From positions 4,877-68,876 of the forward strand of contig CAYQKF010000010.1 of assembly GCA_964417935.1 (NCBI GenBank): a stretch of DNA of 64,000 bases, read 5' to 3'. The DNA comes from NIOZ-UU13 sp964417935. GTDB taxonomy: Bacteria; Planctomycetota; Phycisphaerae; Sedimentisphaerales; Anaerobacaceae. Numbering within the stretch: the stretch's first letter is position 1; the number at the start of each line of letters is the position of its first letter. Of this stretch, positions 9,248 to 18,792 are shown in pieces. Both the position numbers and the translations under genes were made by a program. A model generated the notes under the pieces. The model worked only from the letters and a program-made list of their open reading frames with translations, did not search any database and was not told the DNA's origin.

Positions 9248-10487
9248 CGCCTACATCTCCTGCCTGTGATTTGTCAGTTTGCTCTTTGTCCTCACCTTGA
9301 GGGGGCCGGCGACCTGTGAGCTTCTCTAAAATGCTTTCGTTGATTTGCTCGGCCAGTGGGGCTTCGGATTCGACCGGTTGTGTTGTAACTTGCTCGTCTT
9401 TAACAACAGGTTCGGGCGACGACGACTCAGCCGAGCCGGCTAATTTACTTAACAACTGTTCATCGGGTTCGGGTGTGGGACGTTCAACGGGGACAACCTT
9501 TTCTGTTGTTTGAGTTTTCGGTGAACCCTCTTGAGATATCGGTGCAGAGACGAGTTTATCGAGTATATCTTCCGCAGTGGTTTGCCGTGTGAGAAAATCG
9601 CCAATTTTAGTAGTGCTGACTGCACCGCTTGTGGTCTGGGCCTGTTGTTGAGCGGCTGCTACGGTTTTGATGAAAAATGTCTCGAGTTTGTCCATCGGAG
9701 AAGTTACTACGCAATCGGCATCTTCGTCCTCAATTAGCTGCTTTATCCTCTCAATGGCCGTATCGCTTATAGCATCCATAGTAATCTGTCTTTTATTTGT
9801 CTGCTGTAAGAGGTCCCGAACCTGGCCCTGGCTCTGGATTTTGCCGCTGTAGAGAATTGCGATTCTATCGCAAACATCTTCGACGTCCGCAAGCAGATGG
9901 CTGCAAAGTAAAACTGTCTTGCCGCGTTCTGCAAGCTTCAGGATTAAATCCTTTATCTGCCTTGTTCCGATAGGGTCGAGTCCGGTTGTCGGCTCATCCA
10001 ATATAAGTAAGTCGGGGTCGTTTATCAGTGCCTGTGCCAGGCCGATTCTGCGTGCCATACCCTTCGAAAACGTCCCAACGGGTCTGTTTGCGACGGCCTT
10101 TAACCCGACCATATCGAGCAGAGCTTCGATACGCATTTTTCGCACTCTGGCGGGCAGACCAAATAAACTGCCGTAGAAATCCAGCGTTTCGCGGGCGTTC
10201 AAGTACCTGTAAAGATAGGACTCCTCAGGCAAAAAACCGATTCTGGAGTTGATTTTAGGGTCTGCTCCATCACCACCAAGAACCAACGCCCTTCCCTTTG
10301 TCGGATAAAGTAGGCCTAACAGCATCTTCAGGGTAGTTGTTTTGCCGGAGCCGTTGGGGCCTAAAAGGCCGAAGACTTCATTGTAACGAACCTGTAAATT
10401 CAGGTCGTCCACAGCATAAACCTTAGCCCGTCCCCACCAGTCTGAAAAAATCTTGGTCAAAGAGAAAGTTTCAACGGCGTATTCCAT
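9240..10487 (-). CDS. ABC transporter ATPase with long acidic C-terminal tail
   Basis: The ATP-binding subunit for the overlapping ABC-2 permease. Walker A GPNGSGKT (43-50), signature FSKGMARR (about 140), Walker B LLILDEP (160-166), and a switch His in LLCSHLL. The nucleotide-binding domain ends near residue 230. The remaining ~185 residues are unusual: a Pro/Glu/Thr-rich tail carrying three copies of a short motif, ILDKLVSAP (308), LLSKLAGSA (345) and ILEKLTGRR (386). The tail may be a flexible docking region; I know of no named domain. Start is an ATG at 10487. Confidence 0.9.
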   Translation of the reverse strand: MEYAVETFSLTKIFSDWWGRAKVYAVDDLNLQVRYNEVFGLLGPNGSGKTTTLKMLLGLLYPTKGRALVLGGDGADPKINSRIGFLPEESYLYRYLNARETLDFYGSLFGLPARVRKMRIEALLDMVGLKAVANRPVGTFSKGMARRIGLAQALINDPDLLILDEPTTGLDPIGTRQIKDLILKLAERGKTVLLCSHLLADVEDVCDRIAILYSGKIQSQGQVRDLLQQTNKRQITMDAISDTAIERIKQLIEDEDADCVVTSPMDKLETFFIKTVAAAQQQAQTTSGAVSTTKIGDFLTRQTTAEDILDKLVSAPISQEGSPKTQTTEKVVPVERPTPEPDEQLLSKLAGSAESSSPEPVVKDEQVTTQPVESEAPLAEQINESILEKLTGRRPPQGEDKEQTDKSQAGDVGDA

Positions 10488-10497
10488 AGTTTCGCAT

Positions 10498-10672
10498 CTC
10501 GTATATCGTATTGCGTATATCGTATCGCGTTTGTCATTCTGAGCGCCAGGGAAGAATCTGGCCGACGAAGAAGAGATTCTTCACTTCGCTACCCCTTCGG
10601 CTTCGCTCAGGGCTAAAGGCTATTTCCGTTCAGAATGACAGAAGAGTTATTATACGCATCACGCATCACGAT
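10498..10672. repeat. Intergenic palindromic and direct repeats
   Basis: The 178-bp spacer between the P-type ATPase and the ABC ATPase is entirely repeat. It has a direct repeat of CGTATATCGTAT units, a long inverted pair beginning TTTGTCATTCTGA and ending TCAGAATGACAGAA with GAAGAATCT/AGATTCTTC inside, then two CGCATCACG units at the edge of the ATPase gene. No gene is seen. Confidence 0.8.
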
Positions 10673-12585
10673 TCTAGTTCCTCACCGTAGCGGACAAGTC
10701 GAGCACTGTTGAAGACGACAATCAGTGAGCCGGCAAAATGCAAAGCGGCGGCGTAAACCGCGGGCAGCCACCCCGCTGCTCCTGCCGTGTCGCCAAGAAT
10801 GACAAATAATATTCCAAAGCCGAGATTTTGAGTGATAACTCCTCTCGTTTTTCGAGAAAGTCGGACAAGGAAAGGCAGCCGCTTCAAGTCGTCGCTCATC
10901 AGGGCAATCGAAGCAGAATTTATGGCTACGTCACTGCCGGCGGCACCCATAGCAATACCCAAGTCGCCTGCTGCCAAAGCAGGGGCATCGTTTATACCGT
11001 CACCGACAACTACAACGGTATGACCGTCTTTTCTTATCTGCTCGACAATCGCTAATTTATCCTGAGGCAAACAATGTGCCTTAAAATCGGTACAGTTCAG
11101 CTCAGCAGCAACACGGCTGGCCACCTCATTCCGGTCGCCGGTAAGCATCGTTACTCTTTTTATGCCGATATTGAGCAATTCCTTAACGGCTTGCCGGGCT
11201 TCGGGTCTGGTTTTATCCTGCAAACCAATCCAGCCTATGCAATTCGAATCTTTCGCTACATAAAGAGTGCTGAAGCCCTGCTCCTCGTGCAGAGCAGGGT
11301 CGGAAACGTTACTTATATCTACGTTGTTTTCCTTGAGGAAGGTATCTCTTCCGACATAAATTGTAGATTTATCGACCAGGGCGGTTACACCTTTACCCGG
11401 CGTTTCCTGGAAGTTGTCCGTAGCAGGTAAAGAAAGGTTTGCCTCCTTTGCCACCTCCTTCAGTGCCCTTGCGGCCGGATGTTTACTCATCTGCTCGGCG
11501 GATGCGGCCACGGCCAATAAATCAGCCGGCTCGACACCCTCAGCAGGTGTCAGTTTCGTTACATACAGCCGACCGGTTGTTACCGTCCCTGTCTTGTCGA
11601 ACACCATCGCCGTCATCTTACCTGCAATCTCAAGGTCGGCGACGTTCTTTATCAGGATACCAAGACGGGCGGAGGCCGATATCGCCGCCACCATTGCCGT
11701 CGGCGTCGCCAGAATCAACGCACACGGACACGAGACAACAAGTATCACAATAGCTCTGTCAATATCACGGGTGAAGAATAAAACTATGCCGGCAATCATC
11801 AGGATTGTTGGTGTGTACCACTTAACGTAGCGGTCGATTATCCGCATAATCGGTATCTTCGTTTGTTCGGCCTGTATAATCAGCGACTGGACCTTGCCGA
11901 GAGTTGTATCTTTGCCGGCCTTGGTTACCGTAATATCCAGGACGCCCGTAAGGTTGTTCGTGCCGGCAAAGACCTGCATCCCAGGGACCTTATCGACGGG
12001 CAGAGATTCTCCTGTTATTGTTGCTTCATTGACGGAGCTGAGTCCGTTTACAACTTCACCGTCTGCCGGTATGTTATCACCGGGACGGGCACGGATGAAG
12101 TCGCCGGGCTTTAGACTGCTGACTTTAACTTCTCTTTCACCACCCTCACTGTCGATGAGGTTCGCCTTTGTAGGTGTGAGCTTTATCAGCGATTCGATTG
12201 AGGCGCGGGCCCCCAGGGCGGTGCGAGTTTCAATTAGCTCGCTCAGGAGCATAAAAAATGCAACGATACCTGCGGTGGTATAATCCTGGGTTGCAAAGGC
12301 TGCGATTATGGCCAGAGCAACCAGTTCGTCCATATGCGCCTGCCCTTTAATAAGGCTTTTTATTGCATGAAAGACGATGGGAGCACCGAGCAGTATAGCA
12401 CCGGCCATTGCTAAAAACTCAGCATTGAAGCTGCCGCTGCCGTAAATGAGCTTCGCAATACCGCTGTTTATCAGCAGCATTCCGCCGGCCAACGTTCCTA
12501 ACAGGGCCATACTTACCCGTATCTGCTTGCCGTGAGTGTGCTCGGCGGCGAGGTCATCTTTAAGATGTAAATGTTCGTGAGCCAT
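10666..12585 (-). CDS. P1B-type heavy-metal translocating ATPase
   Basis: A 639-aa inner-membrane metal exporter. Key motifs: TGES (191-194), the metal-binding CPC in TM6 (C286-P-C288), phosphorylation site DKTGT (Asp330), HP locus SKHPAARAL, TGDRNEVA and GDGINDAPAL. There is no N-terminal HMA domain; instead the N-terminus is His-rich (HEHLHLKDDLAAEHTH). CPC fits Cu or Zn/Cd/Pb classes, but the last helix (HFAGSLIVVFNSARL) is not clearly diagnostic, so the metal is left open. It starts 24 bp after the second HflK-like gene and probably shares its transcript. Confidence 0.92.
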   Translation of the reverse strand: MAHEHLHLKDDLAAEHTHGKQIRVSMALLGTLAGGMLLINSGIAKLIYGSGSFNAEFLAMAGAILLGAPIVFHAIKSLIKGQAHMDELVALAIIAAFATQDYTTAGIVAFFMLLSELIETRTALGARASIESLIKLTPTKANLIDSEGGEREVKVSSLKPGDFIRARPGDNIPADGEVVNGLSSVNEATITGESLPVDKVPGMQVFAGTNNLTGVLDITVTKAGKDTTLGKVQSLIIQAEQTKIPIMRIIDRYVKWYTPTILMIAGIVLFFTRDIDRAIVILVVSCPCALILATPTAMVAAISASARLGILIKNVADLEIAGKMTAMVFDKTGTVTTGRLYVTKLTPAEGVEPADLLAVAASAEQMSKHPAARALKEVAKEANLSLPATDNFQETPGKGVTALVDKSTIYVGRDTFLKENNVDISNVSDPALHEEQGFSTLYVAKDSNCIGWIGLQDKTRPEARQAVKELLNIGIKRVTMLTGDRNEVASRVAAELNCTDFKAHCLPQDKLAIVEQIRKDGHTVVVVGDGINDAPALAAGDLGIAMGAAGSDVAINSASIALMSDDLKRLPFLVRLSRKTRGVITQNLGFGILFVILGDTAGAAGWLPAVYAAALHFAGSLIVVFNSARLVRYGEELES

Positions 12586-12609
12586 AGTTTCGTATTTCGT
12601 ACATGGTAA

Positions 12610-13914
12610 TTATTTATTAGCCATTGTTTGTTGGCTTTCGCTTTTTTTTGGTTTTAACGATGGGTCCCTGTTTACAAGGATTCGCCACTCTGCGCCTTTA
12701 GGTATAATAAATTTTTCATTCACATTGGCAAAGATACGTTCCATTGCATCCTGATAGATTTCCTGGACAACCATCTCCGGATGTTTGCGATATTCGGGCA
12801 GCAATTCCTGGAAATATTCGGCATTGGCTCTGGCATTTGCTACAACTTTTTGTCGATAGGCGCGTGCCTCAGTAATTTTCTCCTGTGCTTTACCTGCCAA
12901 TTGAGCCCATAGAAACTCTCTTGCTTCTTCACTGGTGTTTTCATCCTTTAGAGCCGCAAATAATTCCTTGGCAACCGGACCGGCAACTGCATTCAGGGTG
13001 CTTTCGGCATAGGTTTGGGCCTCACTTATTGTAGTCTCCAGGTCCTGGCTGGCAGTTACTAAAGCCTGAAACGCCGCATCGACCTGCAGCGGCCAGGTTT
13101 TGTCTATCATCCGTATTCGAACTACTTTTAGGCCGCTTTCTATCGTGTCGAGTTTTTCCTGCAGCAATTTTCTCACATCGTCTGTTAGCCCTGCAACTTG
13201 CTCGTATATAACATCGTCGATAGTGTAATTCACCGTTGCAGTTACAATCGCATCCTCAAAGAGGCTCTGCAAAAGTGGCGTTATAGTTTCTGTTATAACA
13301 TCAAAGTAAATATCTCCAGGTTTTACCTCTTTGATATAAACATTCGTAAAGAAGCGTTCGGGGTCATAAATTTGATATGTTAGCTGCCACTTGCAATGGA
13401 CGATGTTGTAGTCACTTCCACCTGAGCCGGATATCGGCTCATCCAGTTTTTCGCTTCGTGTAATACAATAACCATCTTTTATAGGATCCAGCGTGGGTAG
13501 TACCCGTGTCTTTTCGATAGAACGTTCAACGAGCATACGTTCTTGTGTCTGATAATACCAGAACGACCTTATGACTAAATCCACCTTTTTTTCTACCGGG
13601 ATTTTTACCATTGTATCCACCGGATACGGGAACACCCAGTACGGCCAGGTCCTTGGTTTTAGAACTCTGTTTTCACCAACTCCTCGAATTTTCCCGAATC
13701 GTAAAACAAGAGCCTGCTCGTCGGAGCCAACCGTCTTAAAACCCGAGGCCAGAAAAGCAAGGATAAGCACTGCCATTATCACTTTCAGAATAATAAAGCT
13801 GATTCTCAGTGCTTCCGATAGTGACTTTCCGGCAGCGTCAAGGTCTTCGGTCGCAGACTTATCCAGTGCCTGTGGTTGTAAATCCTTATTACTTTGTTTA
13901 TCTTCTTTTGCCAT
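12610..13914 (-). CDS. SPFH/band 7 protein, HflK-like (third gene of SPFH operon)
   Basis: A 434-aa membrane-anchored SPFH protein: cytoplasmic N-terminus, one TM helix (about 43-62), then an SPFH domain beginning GSDEQALVLRFGKI, a helical region and an Ala/Glu-rich coiled coil (about 290-390). HflK/HflC form a cage that encloses and modulates the FtsH protease in other bacteria. It is the second HflK-like protein of this operon, 51 bp after hflC, and no ftsH lies nearby. Its coiled coil lacks the usual Gly/Gln-rich HflK N-terminus. Confidence 0.85.
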   Translation of the reverse strand: MAKEDKQSNKDLQPQALDKSATEDLDAAGKSLSEALRISFIILKVIMAVLILAFLASGFKTVGSDEQALVLRFGKIRGVGENRVLKPRTWPYWVFPYPVDTMVKIPVEKKVDLVIRSFWYYQTQERMLVERSIEKTRVLPTLDPIKDGYCITRSEKLDEPISGSGGSDYNIVHCKWQLTYQIYDPERFFTNVYIKEVKPGDIYFDVITETITPLLQSLFEDAIVTATVNYTIDDVIYEQVAGLTDDVRKLLQEKLDTIESGLKVVRIRMIDKTWPLQVDAAFQALVTASQDLETTISEAQTYAESTLNAVAGPVAKELFAALKDENTSEEAREFLWAQLAGKAQEKITEARAYRQKVVANARANAEYFQELLPEYRKHPEMVVQEIYQDAMERIFANVNEKFIIPKGAEWRILVNRDPSLKPKKSESQQTMANK

Positions 13915-13965
13915 ACTTTAGTGTGACGTTTATTTTTTTTGACATAATACGATTCACATTTTTTT

Positions 13966-14859
13966 TTACTTTTTCGGTTCCAGGGACGGGACTTCCTTCA
14001 ACAGTTTGAAAGGCTCCGAATCGGGGGGTAAAAAGATAGTTGAACGTTCTTTTAGTATCTTTTTTAAACTTTCGATATTCCGAAGAAACATTGCGAACTC
14101 AGGGTCTTCTTCCAGCTTTTTATAATGTTTCGCAGCTTCGGCGTCACCACGCCCTCTAATGGCCTCGGCTCTTGCCTCCGCGGCGGTAAGCAGCACCGAA
14201 CTCTTAAGATTGGCATCACCTTTTATCTTTGTTGCCTGACCCTCACCCTGGGAAATAGTTTCCACCGTCTTAACATTTCTGGCGGCCTTCATCCGTTCAA
14301 AAACTTTCTCCGTAACATCTTTACTGAGCTTGAGCTGTTTTATACCGAGAGTCCTGACTTCAATCCCGTATTCAACGCTGACGGTTTGTTTAAGATCGGT
14401 AAGCATGTTCTCTTCAATTTTCTTAAATATTATTTTCCCCGGGTCGCTGTTTACAAATTCACCGAAGGAGTGCTGGCCGATGACCCTGTTTTGAGTGTCG
14501 GTAATCTGGCTGTACAGTTTACTTTCAGCTTCCTTTACAGTCCCAACGGCGTTTAGGAATTTTAAAGGCTCGGCGATTCTCCAAACAACATAAGTATTTA
14601 CAATAATCGGAACAGCTCCTTTAGTCGTGGTTTCACCAAGATCGGCTTCAAAAACGTGCATTCTGGAGTCAAAACTGTGCACACGCTCTATCGGTGCAGG
14701 CCACTTGATACAAAGACCTGGTTTTGTAATTTCACGCACGGGTTTGCCAAATCTCGTTACTAAAGCCGATTCGGTTTCCCTGACTTGAAATGTGATAAGG
14801 TACAAACCTAAAACTACGACTACTAAAGTGATAAAAATTGTAAGGGCTATATTCTTCAT
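13966..14859 (-). CDS. hflC: HflC-like SPFH protein
   Basis: At 297 aa this has the normal HflC length. A single N-terminal TM helix is followed by ETESALVTRFGKPVREI, the conserved start of the SPFH domain, then the HflC-like KAARNVKTVETISQGEGQ and AEARAEAIRGRGDAEA coiled-coil elements. Its ATG overlaps the TGA of the upstream HflK-like gene by 4 bp (14856-14859), so the two are translationally coupled, as expected for a HflK-HflC complex partner of FtsH. Confidence 0.9.
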   Translation of the reverse strand: MKNIALTIFITLVVVVLGLYLITFQVRETESALVTRFGKPVREITKPGLCIKWPAPIERVHSFDSRMHVFEADLGETTTKGAVPIIVNTYVVWRIAEPLKFLNAVGTVKEAESKLYSQITDTQNRVIGQHSFGEFVNSDPGKIIFKKIEENMLTDLKQTVSVEYGIEVRTLGIKQLKLSKDVTEKVFERMKAARNVKTVETISQGEGQATKIKGDANLKSSVLLTAAEARAEAIRGRGDAEAAKHYKKLEEDPEFAMFLRNIESLKKILKERSTIFLPPDSEPFKLLKEVPSLEPKK

Positions 14860-16913
14860 TTTTCGCTGCTTTCCTCTAAACCGGGAATGTCATATATGCT
14901 TGGGGTCAATTTCTCCTGAACATCGATTATCATCACCTGATGGTCGTTAGGGTCGGCGGCCACGGCATATTTTCGAATATTCTTTAGATTCTCTTCAAGG
15001 GTCGTTAATCTGAGCTGGCGTTTGTAAATCTCTTTTGCCGCCCTGTATGCTTTTAGCTGATCGGCAAAGCGGTCTCCGGCTGCTTTTGCAAGTGTCTCTT
15101 TTTCAAAGGCGTAACTTTGCGATTCTTTCAGGGTTCTGTAGATATCGCCTTTGGCTTGTTCAAGTGCTGCATCCAACTCATCACCAAGCTTTTCTATATA
15201 CTCCGGGTTGTTTACGTCTTCAGCCTGCTCATATTTTGCCGCAAGACCGTAGAGCTTATCGGCGGCTTCCACAGAACCAACAAGTGCACTCAAACTCTTA
15301 TTTCTTTCCGCCTGGGCTTCAAAAATAAGTGCTTGTTTCTTTTGGACCGCGCTGACAACTTCCTGATAATCCGTTGCTACTTCAGGCGGCGGGTGAATAC
15401 CCTGAAGTCCCAGAAATACGATTTCGATACCTAAGCCAGCTTCATCGGCTGCCTTCTGGATTTCACCGGTCAAGGCTTTTTTGGCCTCAGACCTGCCTGC
15501 TCCAAGCAGACTATGCTCAAGGTCAGCTTCATCATCAACTTCGATCATGGCGTTGGCCGCGAATTTTGTAAGCTCGCGATAACAAATGGCCTCGAGCCGT
15601 TTTTCCGGCTCATTGTGATTGTAGATAAAAGAATACAAATCCTTAACTCTGTATTGAACAGGAACAGCAGCCATGACAAGGCTCACCGGCACGGCTGATG
15701 CGTCGGTGGAAACGCTTGTTTGTTTACTGGCCACGAGCAAGTGGTATTCTTCTTCATAGTGCTCCTTGCCCCATAGTAACGGGCCATAGCCTGCTTTATC
15801 AGTATCCTTCTTTGCCTTAAAGCCGATGTTAAGCTCCATAACTTTCTTCGTCGGATATTTATAAGCGATATCTATCGGCCAGGGCCATTTGAAAGCCAGT
15901 CCGGGACCGATAAGCCTGATTTCATTGGCGCTGTTTACGGGATTGCCGAAACGTTCTATTATTGCCTCCTCATTGGGTGCCACTACGACAATGCAGCTTA
16001 ATAAATAGAGCGTAACGGCGGCAAACAAAACCAAAGGTGTTATTGCTTTTTCGAGCAGTTTATAAAACCAGGTTTGAGAGACCTTAAAGCCAAACTGATA
16101 ATCAATGGCACCTGCGGCACTGCGGAATATTCCGCCCGGTTCATTTATAACCCCCAATAGTCTGCTGTCGAAGGCGCTTCTGCTGTATCGGCCTTTTAGT
16201 CTTGGACGATATATGTCTAAGATGAGGTTCAAAGCGGTTTCAGCGCCAAGAACCACAAGCAGAATTGGAACAATTCGGTCGATTACATTTACCACGATGA
16301 AAAACTTAAATTGTGCTAATGCCAGACCTATTGCCAGAGCGAAGCACAGAACAGCTATACCTAACAGAAAGCTGCCCCCTGCCCTTAACGGCTTCCACTG
16401 CGGCTGAGCTGACATGCCGGTTGCATAGCGCGACATTAAAAAGCTGACGAACGCAATGGCCGTCATACCAATTGCGCAAAGCAACGACTGTTTCGGCTCA
16501 CCCTCGACCCCGCCCAAAATAGTTTTTAATAAATACAGCCCGAGACCTAATTGATAGGCGGCGATTAGTGCTGAGAAGATGGGAAGGAATAATTTCTCGA
16601 GTATCTGCAGGCGGCGTTGAGCAGCGGCAAATAAACCGGCACGTTCACCACTGGCTTGAAAGATTGTAGAATCCTTCTCGTCCTTGCCCAGTTGGCTCAT
16701 GTCGAGTTTTTCCTGCTCGGCCAAGGCACGCTGATGGAATTGTAAGCATAAAACAAGCCAAATCAGGGCAGAAGAGAGAATCAACCAGCTAATTGCAGAG
16801 ACCGCAAAGAAGCCGCTCCATCGGCCTAAGAAAAAGGCAATACCGAAAAAGACCACGCTCAAAATCAACGATACCAGCGATATGTGTTCAGGGCGTTTGG
16901 ATGATACTGTCAT
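14856..16913 (-). CDS. hflK: Large HflK-like SPFH protein with multi-TM N-terminal extension
   Basis: 685 aa, far longer than a typical ~400-aa HflK. The first ~310 residues carry five or six transmembrane helices (near 12-30, 35-55, 108-130, 145-160, 178-200 and 205-225) with no known catalytic motif. A further TM helix comes near 305, then an SPFH domain beginning VVAPNEEAIIERFGNPV and a long coiled coil. First gene of a four-gene minus-strand unit (hflK-like, hflC, hflK-like, P1B ATPase). The extra membrane domain may tether or recruit a client; that is inference. Confidence 0.85.
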   Translation of the reverse strand: MTVSSKRPEHISLVSLILSVVFFGIAFFLGRWSGFFAVSAISWLILSSALIWLVLCLQFHQRALAEQEKLDMSQLGKDEKDSTIFQASGERAGLFAAAQRRLQILEKLFLPIFSALIAAYQLGLGLYLLKTILGGVEGEPKQSLLCAIGMTAIAFVSFLMSRYATGMSAQPQWKPLRAGGSFLLGIAVLCFALAIGLALAQFKFFIVVNVIDRIVPILLVVLGAETALNLILDIYRPRLKGRYSRSAFDSRLLGVINEPGGIFRSAAGAIDYQFGFKVSQTWFYKLLEKAITPLVLFAAVTLYLLSCIVVVAPNEEAIIERFGNPVNSANEIRLIGPGLAFKWPWPIDIAYKYPTKKVMELNIGFKAKKDTDKAGYGPLLWGKEHYEEEYHLLVASKQTSVSTDASAVPVSLVMAAVPVQYRVKDLYSFIYNHNEPEKRLEAICYRELTKFAANAMIEVDDEADLEHSLLGAGRSEAKKALTGEIQKAADEAGLGIEIVFLGLQGIHPPPEVATDYQEVVSAVQKKQALIFEAQAERNKSLSALVGSVEAADKLYGLAAKYEQAEDVNNPEYIEKLGDELDAALEQAKGDIYRTLKESQSYAFEKETLAKAAGDRFADQLKAYRAAKEIYKRQLRLTTLEENLKNIRKYAVAADPNDHQVMIIDVQEKLTPSIYDIPGLEESSEK

Positions 16914-17042
16914 TTTCTATACCGGTTATATAATCCGAACAAAAAAACCACAGGCACAGTATTCATTTAATATCTGTGTTTGTTATTTGCAAGTTTCAAG
17001 TTGCGTAATATAACAATAAACGTTATTTTGGTATAGGGACAA

Positions 17043-17070
17043 TTGTAAAAAAATTAAGCCTTGGTATAAA
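17043..17070 (+). promoter_or_regulatory. Possible sigma70-like promoter for the divergent ABC-2 permease
   Basis: TTGTAA (17043-17048), 16 bp, then TATAAA (17065-17070) lies 57 bp upstream of the permease ATG, in the divergent gap between the SPFH operon and this gene. The match is moderate and the region is AT-rich, so chance is possible. Confidence 0.35.
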
Positions 17071-17126
17071 GCTAAAATCGTAACGCTTTGGCTGACGGCA
17101 CAGGAGGCCCGAGTTGGTTGTTGAAG

Positions 17127-18191
17127 ATGAATAAGTTGTTTACAATAGCAAAAAATACTTTCATAGAAATCCTAAGACAACCAGTCTATGCCATAATCAT
17201 TGTTACCGCCTTGTTTTTATTCTTTATAAGTCCTTCCTTGACGATGTACACAATGAGCGACGACAACAAACTCTTGCGAGAGATAGGATTATCTACGCTG
17301 TTTTTGACCAGCTTGTTCATTGCAATATTTTCCGCTTCCGGCGCTGTAGCCCAGGAGTTGGAGAATAAAACTATAACAACGGTAGTAACCAAACCTGTCC
17401 AACGTCCGATATTCATTATTGCGAAATTTTTCGGCGTAGCTGCCGCCGTGGTTCTGGCGCATTATATTTGCACTATCGCCATGCTGATGGCGATTAGACA
17501 CGGTGTCCTTGAAACTGTAAATGACCTGCACGACTGGACGGTTCTGGCCTCAGCAGCAGTTATTGTTCTCGCAGCTTTTCTACTAAGTGCTTTTTTCAAC
17601 TACGCTTATGATTGGAAATTTTCATCGACAGCTATCGTTTTAACCGGCATATTTGCTACATTTGGCATCGTGTTCCTGGTTTTTATTGACCGCAACTGGC
17701 AGTTTAATCCCAAGGATAATGGCATAAACGCCGTGGATATCTATGGCTCGGTATTACTGCTGTTGGCTGCAATAATAATTGTGGCTTTGGCGGTGGCACT
17801 TTCCGCCAGGTTCAACATTGTGGTAACGCTCTCGGCCTGTATCGGGATTTTTTTATTGGGTCTTGTCAGTGATTATGCATTCGGCAGATTGAAGGGTTAC
17901 GAAGTAAAAAATCTCCAATCCGGACGGTTTGAGTTCTTTGAAGCCAATGATTTACCCGTGGATGACGATAAGTACGACCTGGACAATAAAGTGCCACAGA
18001 GATATTTGTGGGCCCAAATTGGCAGATTTCTGGTGCCGAATCTACAGATTTTCTGGATTAGCGACGCAATTTACGAAAGCAGCCAGGTACCTGTAAAATA
18101 TATCGTGATAAGTGCTTCTTATGCCTTGTGTTACACAACAGCTATACTCGCAGTGGCCATCGCCCTTTTCCAACGCCGACAAGTAGGATGA
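17127..18191 (+). CDS. ABC-2 type transporter permease
   Basis: 354 aa from the ATG at 17127 (MNKLFTIAKNTFIEIL); a TTG 39 bp upstream is less likely. About six TM helices with a central loop, and ELENKTITTVVTKPVQRPIF after TM2, the same element as in the permease at 7892. There is no adjacent ATPase. The nearest candidate is the tailed ATPase at 9240-10487, so the two permeases could form one heteromeric exporter, but this is inferred. It is divergent from the SPFH/metal ATPase operon. Confidence 0.82.
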   Translation: MNKLFTIAKNTFIEILRQPVYAIIIVTALFLFFISPSLTMYTMSDDNKLLREIGLSTLFLTSLFIAIFSASGAVAQELENKTITTVVTKPVQRPIFIIAKFFGVAAAVVLAHYICTIAMLMAIRHGVLETVNDLHDWTVLASAAVIVLAAFLLSAFFNYAYDWKFSSTAIVLTGIFATFGIVFLVFIDRNWQFNPKDNGINAVDIYGSVLLLLAAIIIVALAVALSARFNIVVTLSACIGIFLLGLVSDYAFGRLKGYEVKNLQSGRFEFFEANDLPVDDDKYDLDNKVPQRYLWAQIGRFLVPNLQIFWISDAIYESSQVPVKYIVISASYALCYTTAILAVAIALFQRRQVG

Positions 18192-18192
18192 A

Positions 18193-18240
18193 AAGTGCCT
18201 AAAATTTGAAGTGTCTAAAGTATGAAGCGTCTGAAGTTAT
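18193..18240. repeat. Three degenerate 16-bp tandem repeats
   Basis: AAGTGCCTAAAATTTG, AAGTGTCTAAAGTATG and AAGCGTCTGAAGTTAT follow head to tail right after the permease stop, in the convergent gap with the GNAT gene. A separate duplication TTTAGCTCAC x2 overlaps the GNAT stop (about 18256-18275). Confidence 0.75.
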
Positions 18241-18260
18241 TTATTATTTTTAATTTTAGC

Positions 18261-18719
18261 TCACTTTAGCTCACTTTTTATAACTGCTATCTCATCGCAA
18301 TTATCCTGCTTTGGACACTTCGCACAATCGCTCCAGACCTTCATTGGCAGCGTCTCTTTTTCGATCACCTCAAAGCCCAATTTTTCAAAAAAGTCCGGCT
18401 CAAGCGTCAGCGCAAAGACCCTCGGCACACCAAGCTGCTCGGCTTGTTCGAGGGCGGCGGTTACCAACATCTTACCGATGCCCTTTTCTGTATTTGCCTC
18501 ATCGACCGCTAACGATTTTATTTCCGCCAAATCCGACCAGATAATCTCCAGCGCACAGCAGCCGACCACATCTCTATCGGCCTCGGCCACAGTAAAGGTC
18601 TGAAGGTTCTCATAAATATCAGCCATTGAGCGAAACAGCATCCTGTCCCGCTCAGCATAAGAGCTGATCAGGGCGTTAATTCCCTTAACATCCGAAATTT
18701 TCGCACCACGTATATTCAT
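18261..18719 (-). CDS. Short-form N-acetylglutamate synthase-like GNAT acetyltransferase
   Basis: A 152-aa GNAT-fold enzyme. The acetyl-CoA site is visible as IKSLAVDEANTEKGIGKML (the Q/RxxGxG/A loop as EKGIGK), and the C-terminus has a Cys cluster CAKCPKQDNC. Length and the FEKLGFEVI.K..LP.KVW.DC..CP pattern fit the short, stand-alone N-acetylglutamate synthases (first step of arginine biosynthesis). argG lies elsewhere in this window (35701-36933), so an arginine role is plausible. Start ATG at 18719. Confidence 0.75.
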   Translation of the reverse strand: MNIRGAKISDVKGINALISSYAERDRMLFRSMADIYENLQTFTVAEADRDVVGCCALEIIWSDLAEIKSLAVDEANTEKGIGKMLVTAALEQAEQLGVPRVFALTLEPDFFEKLGFEVIEKETLPMKVWSDCAKCPKQDNCDEIAVIKSELK

Positions 18720-18792
18720 AGATAAGAAGTATAGTCCCTCAGATATAAAAAAATAAAGAAAAATTTAGAGGCTGATTTTGGAGAGTTTGCTT

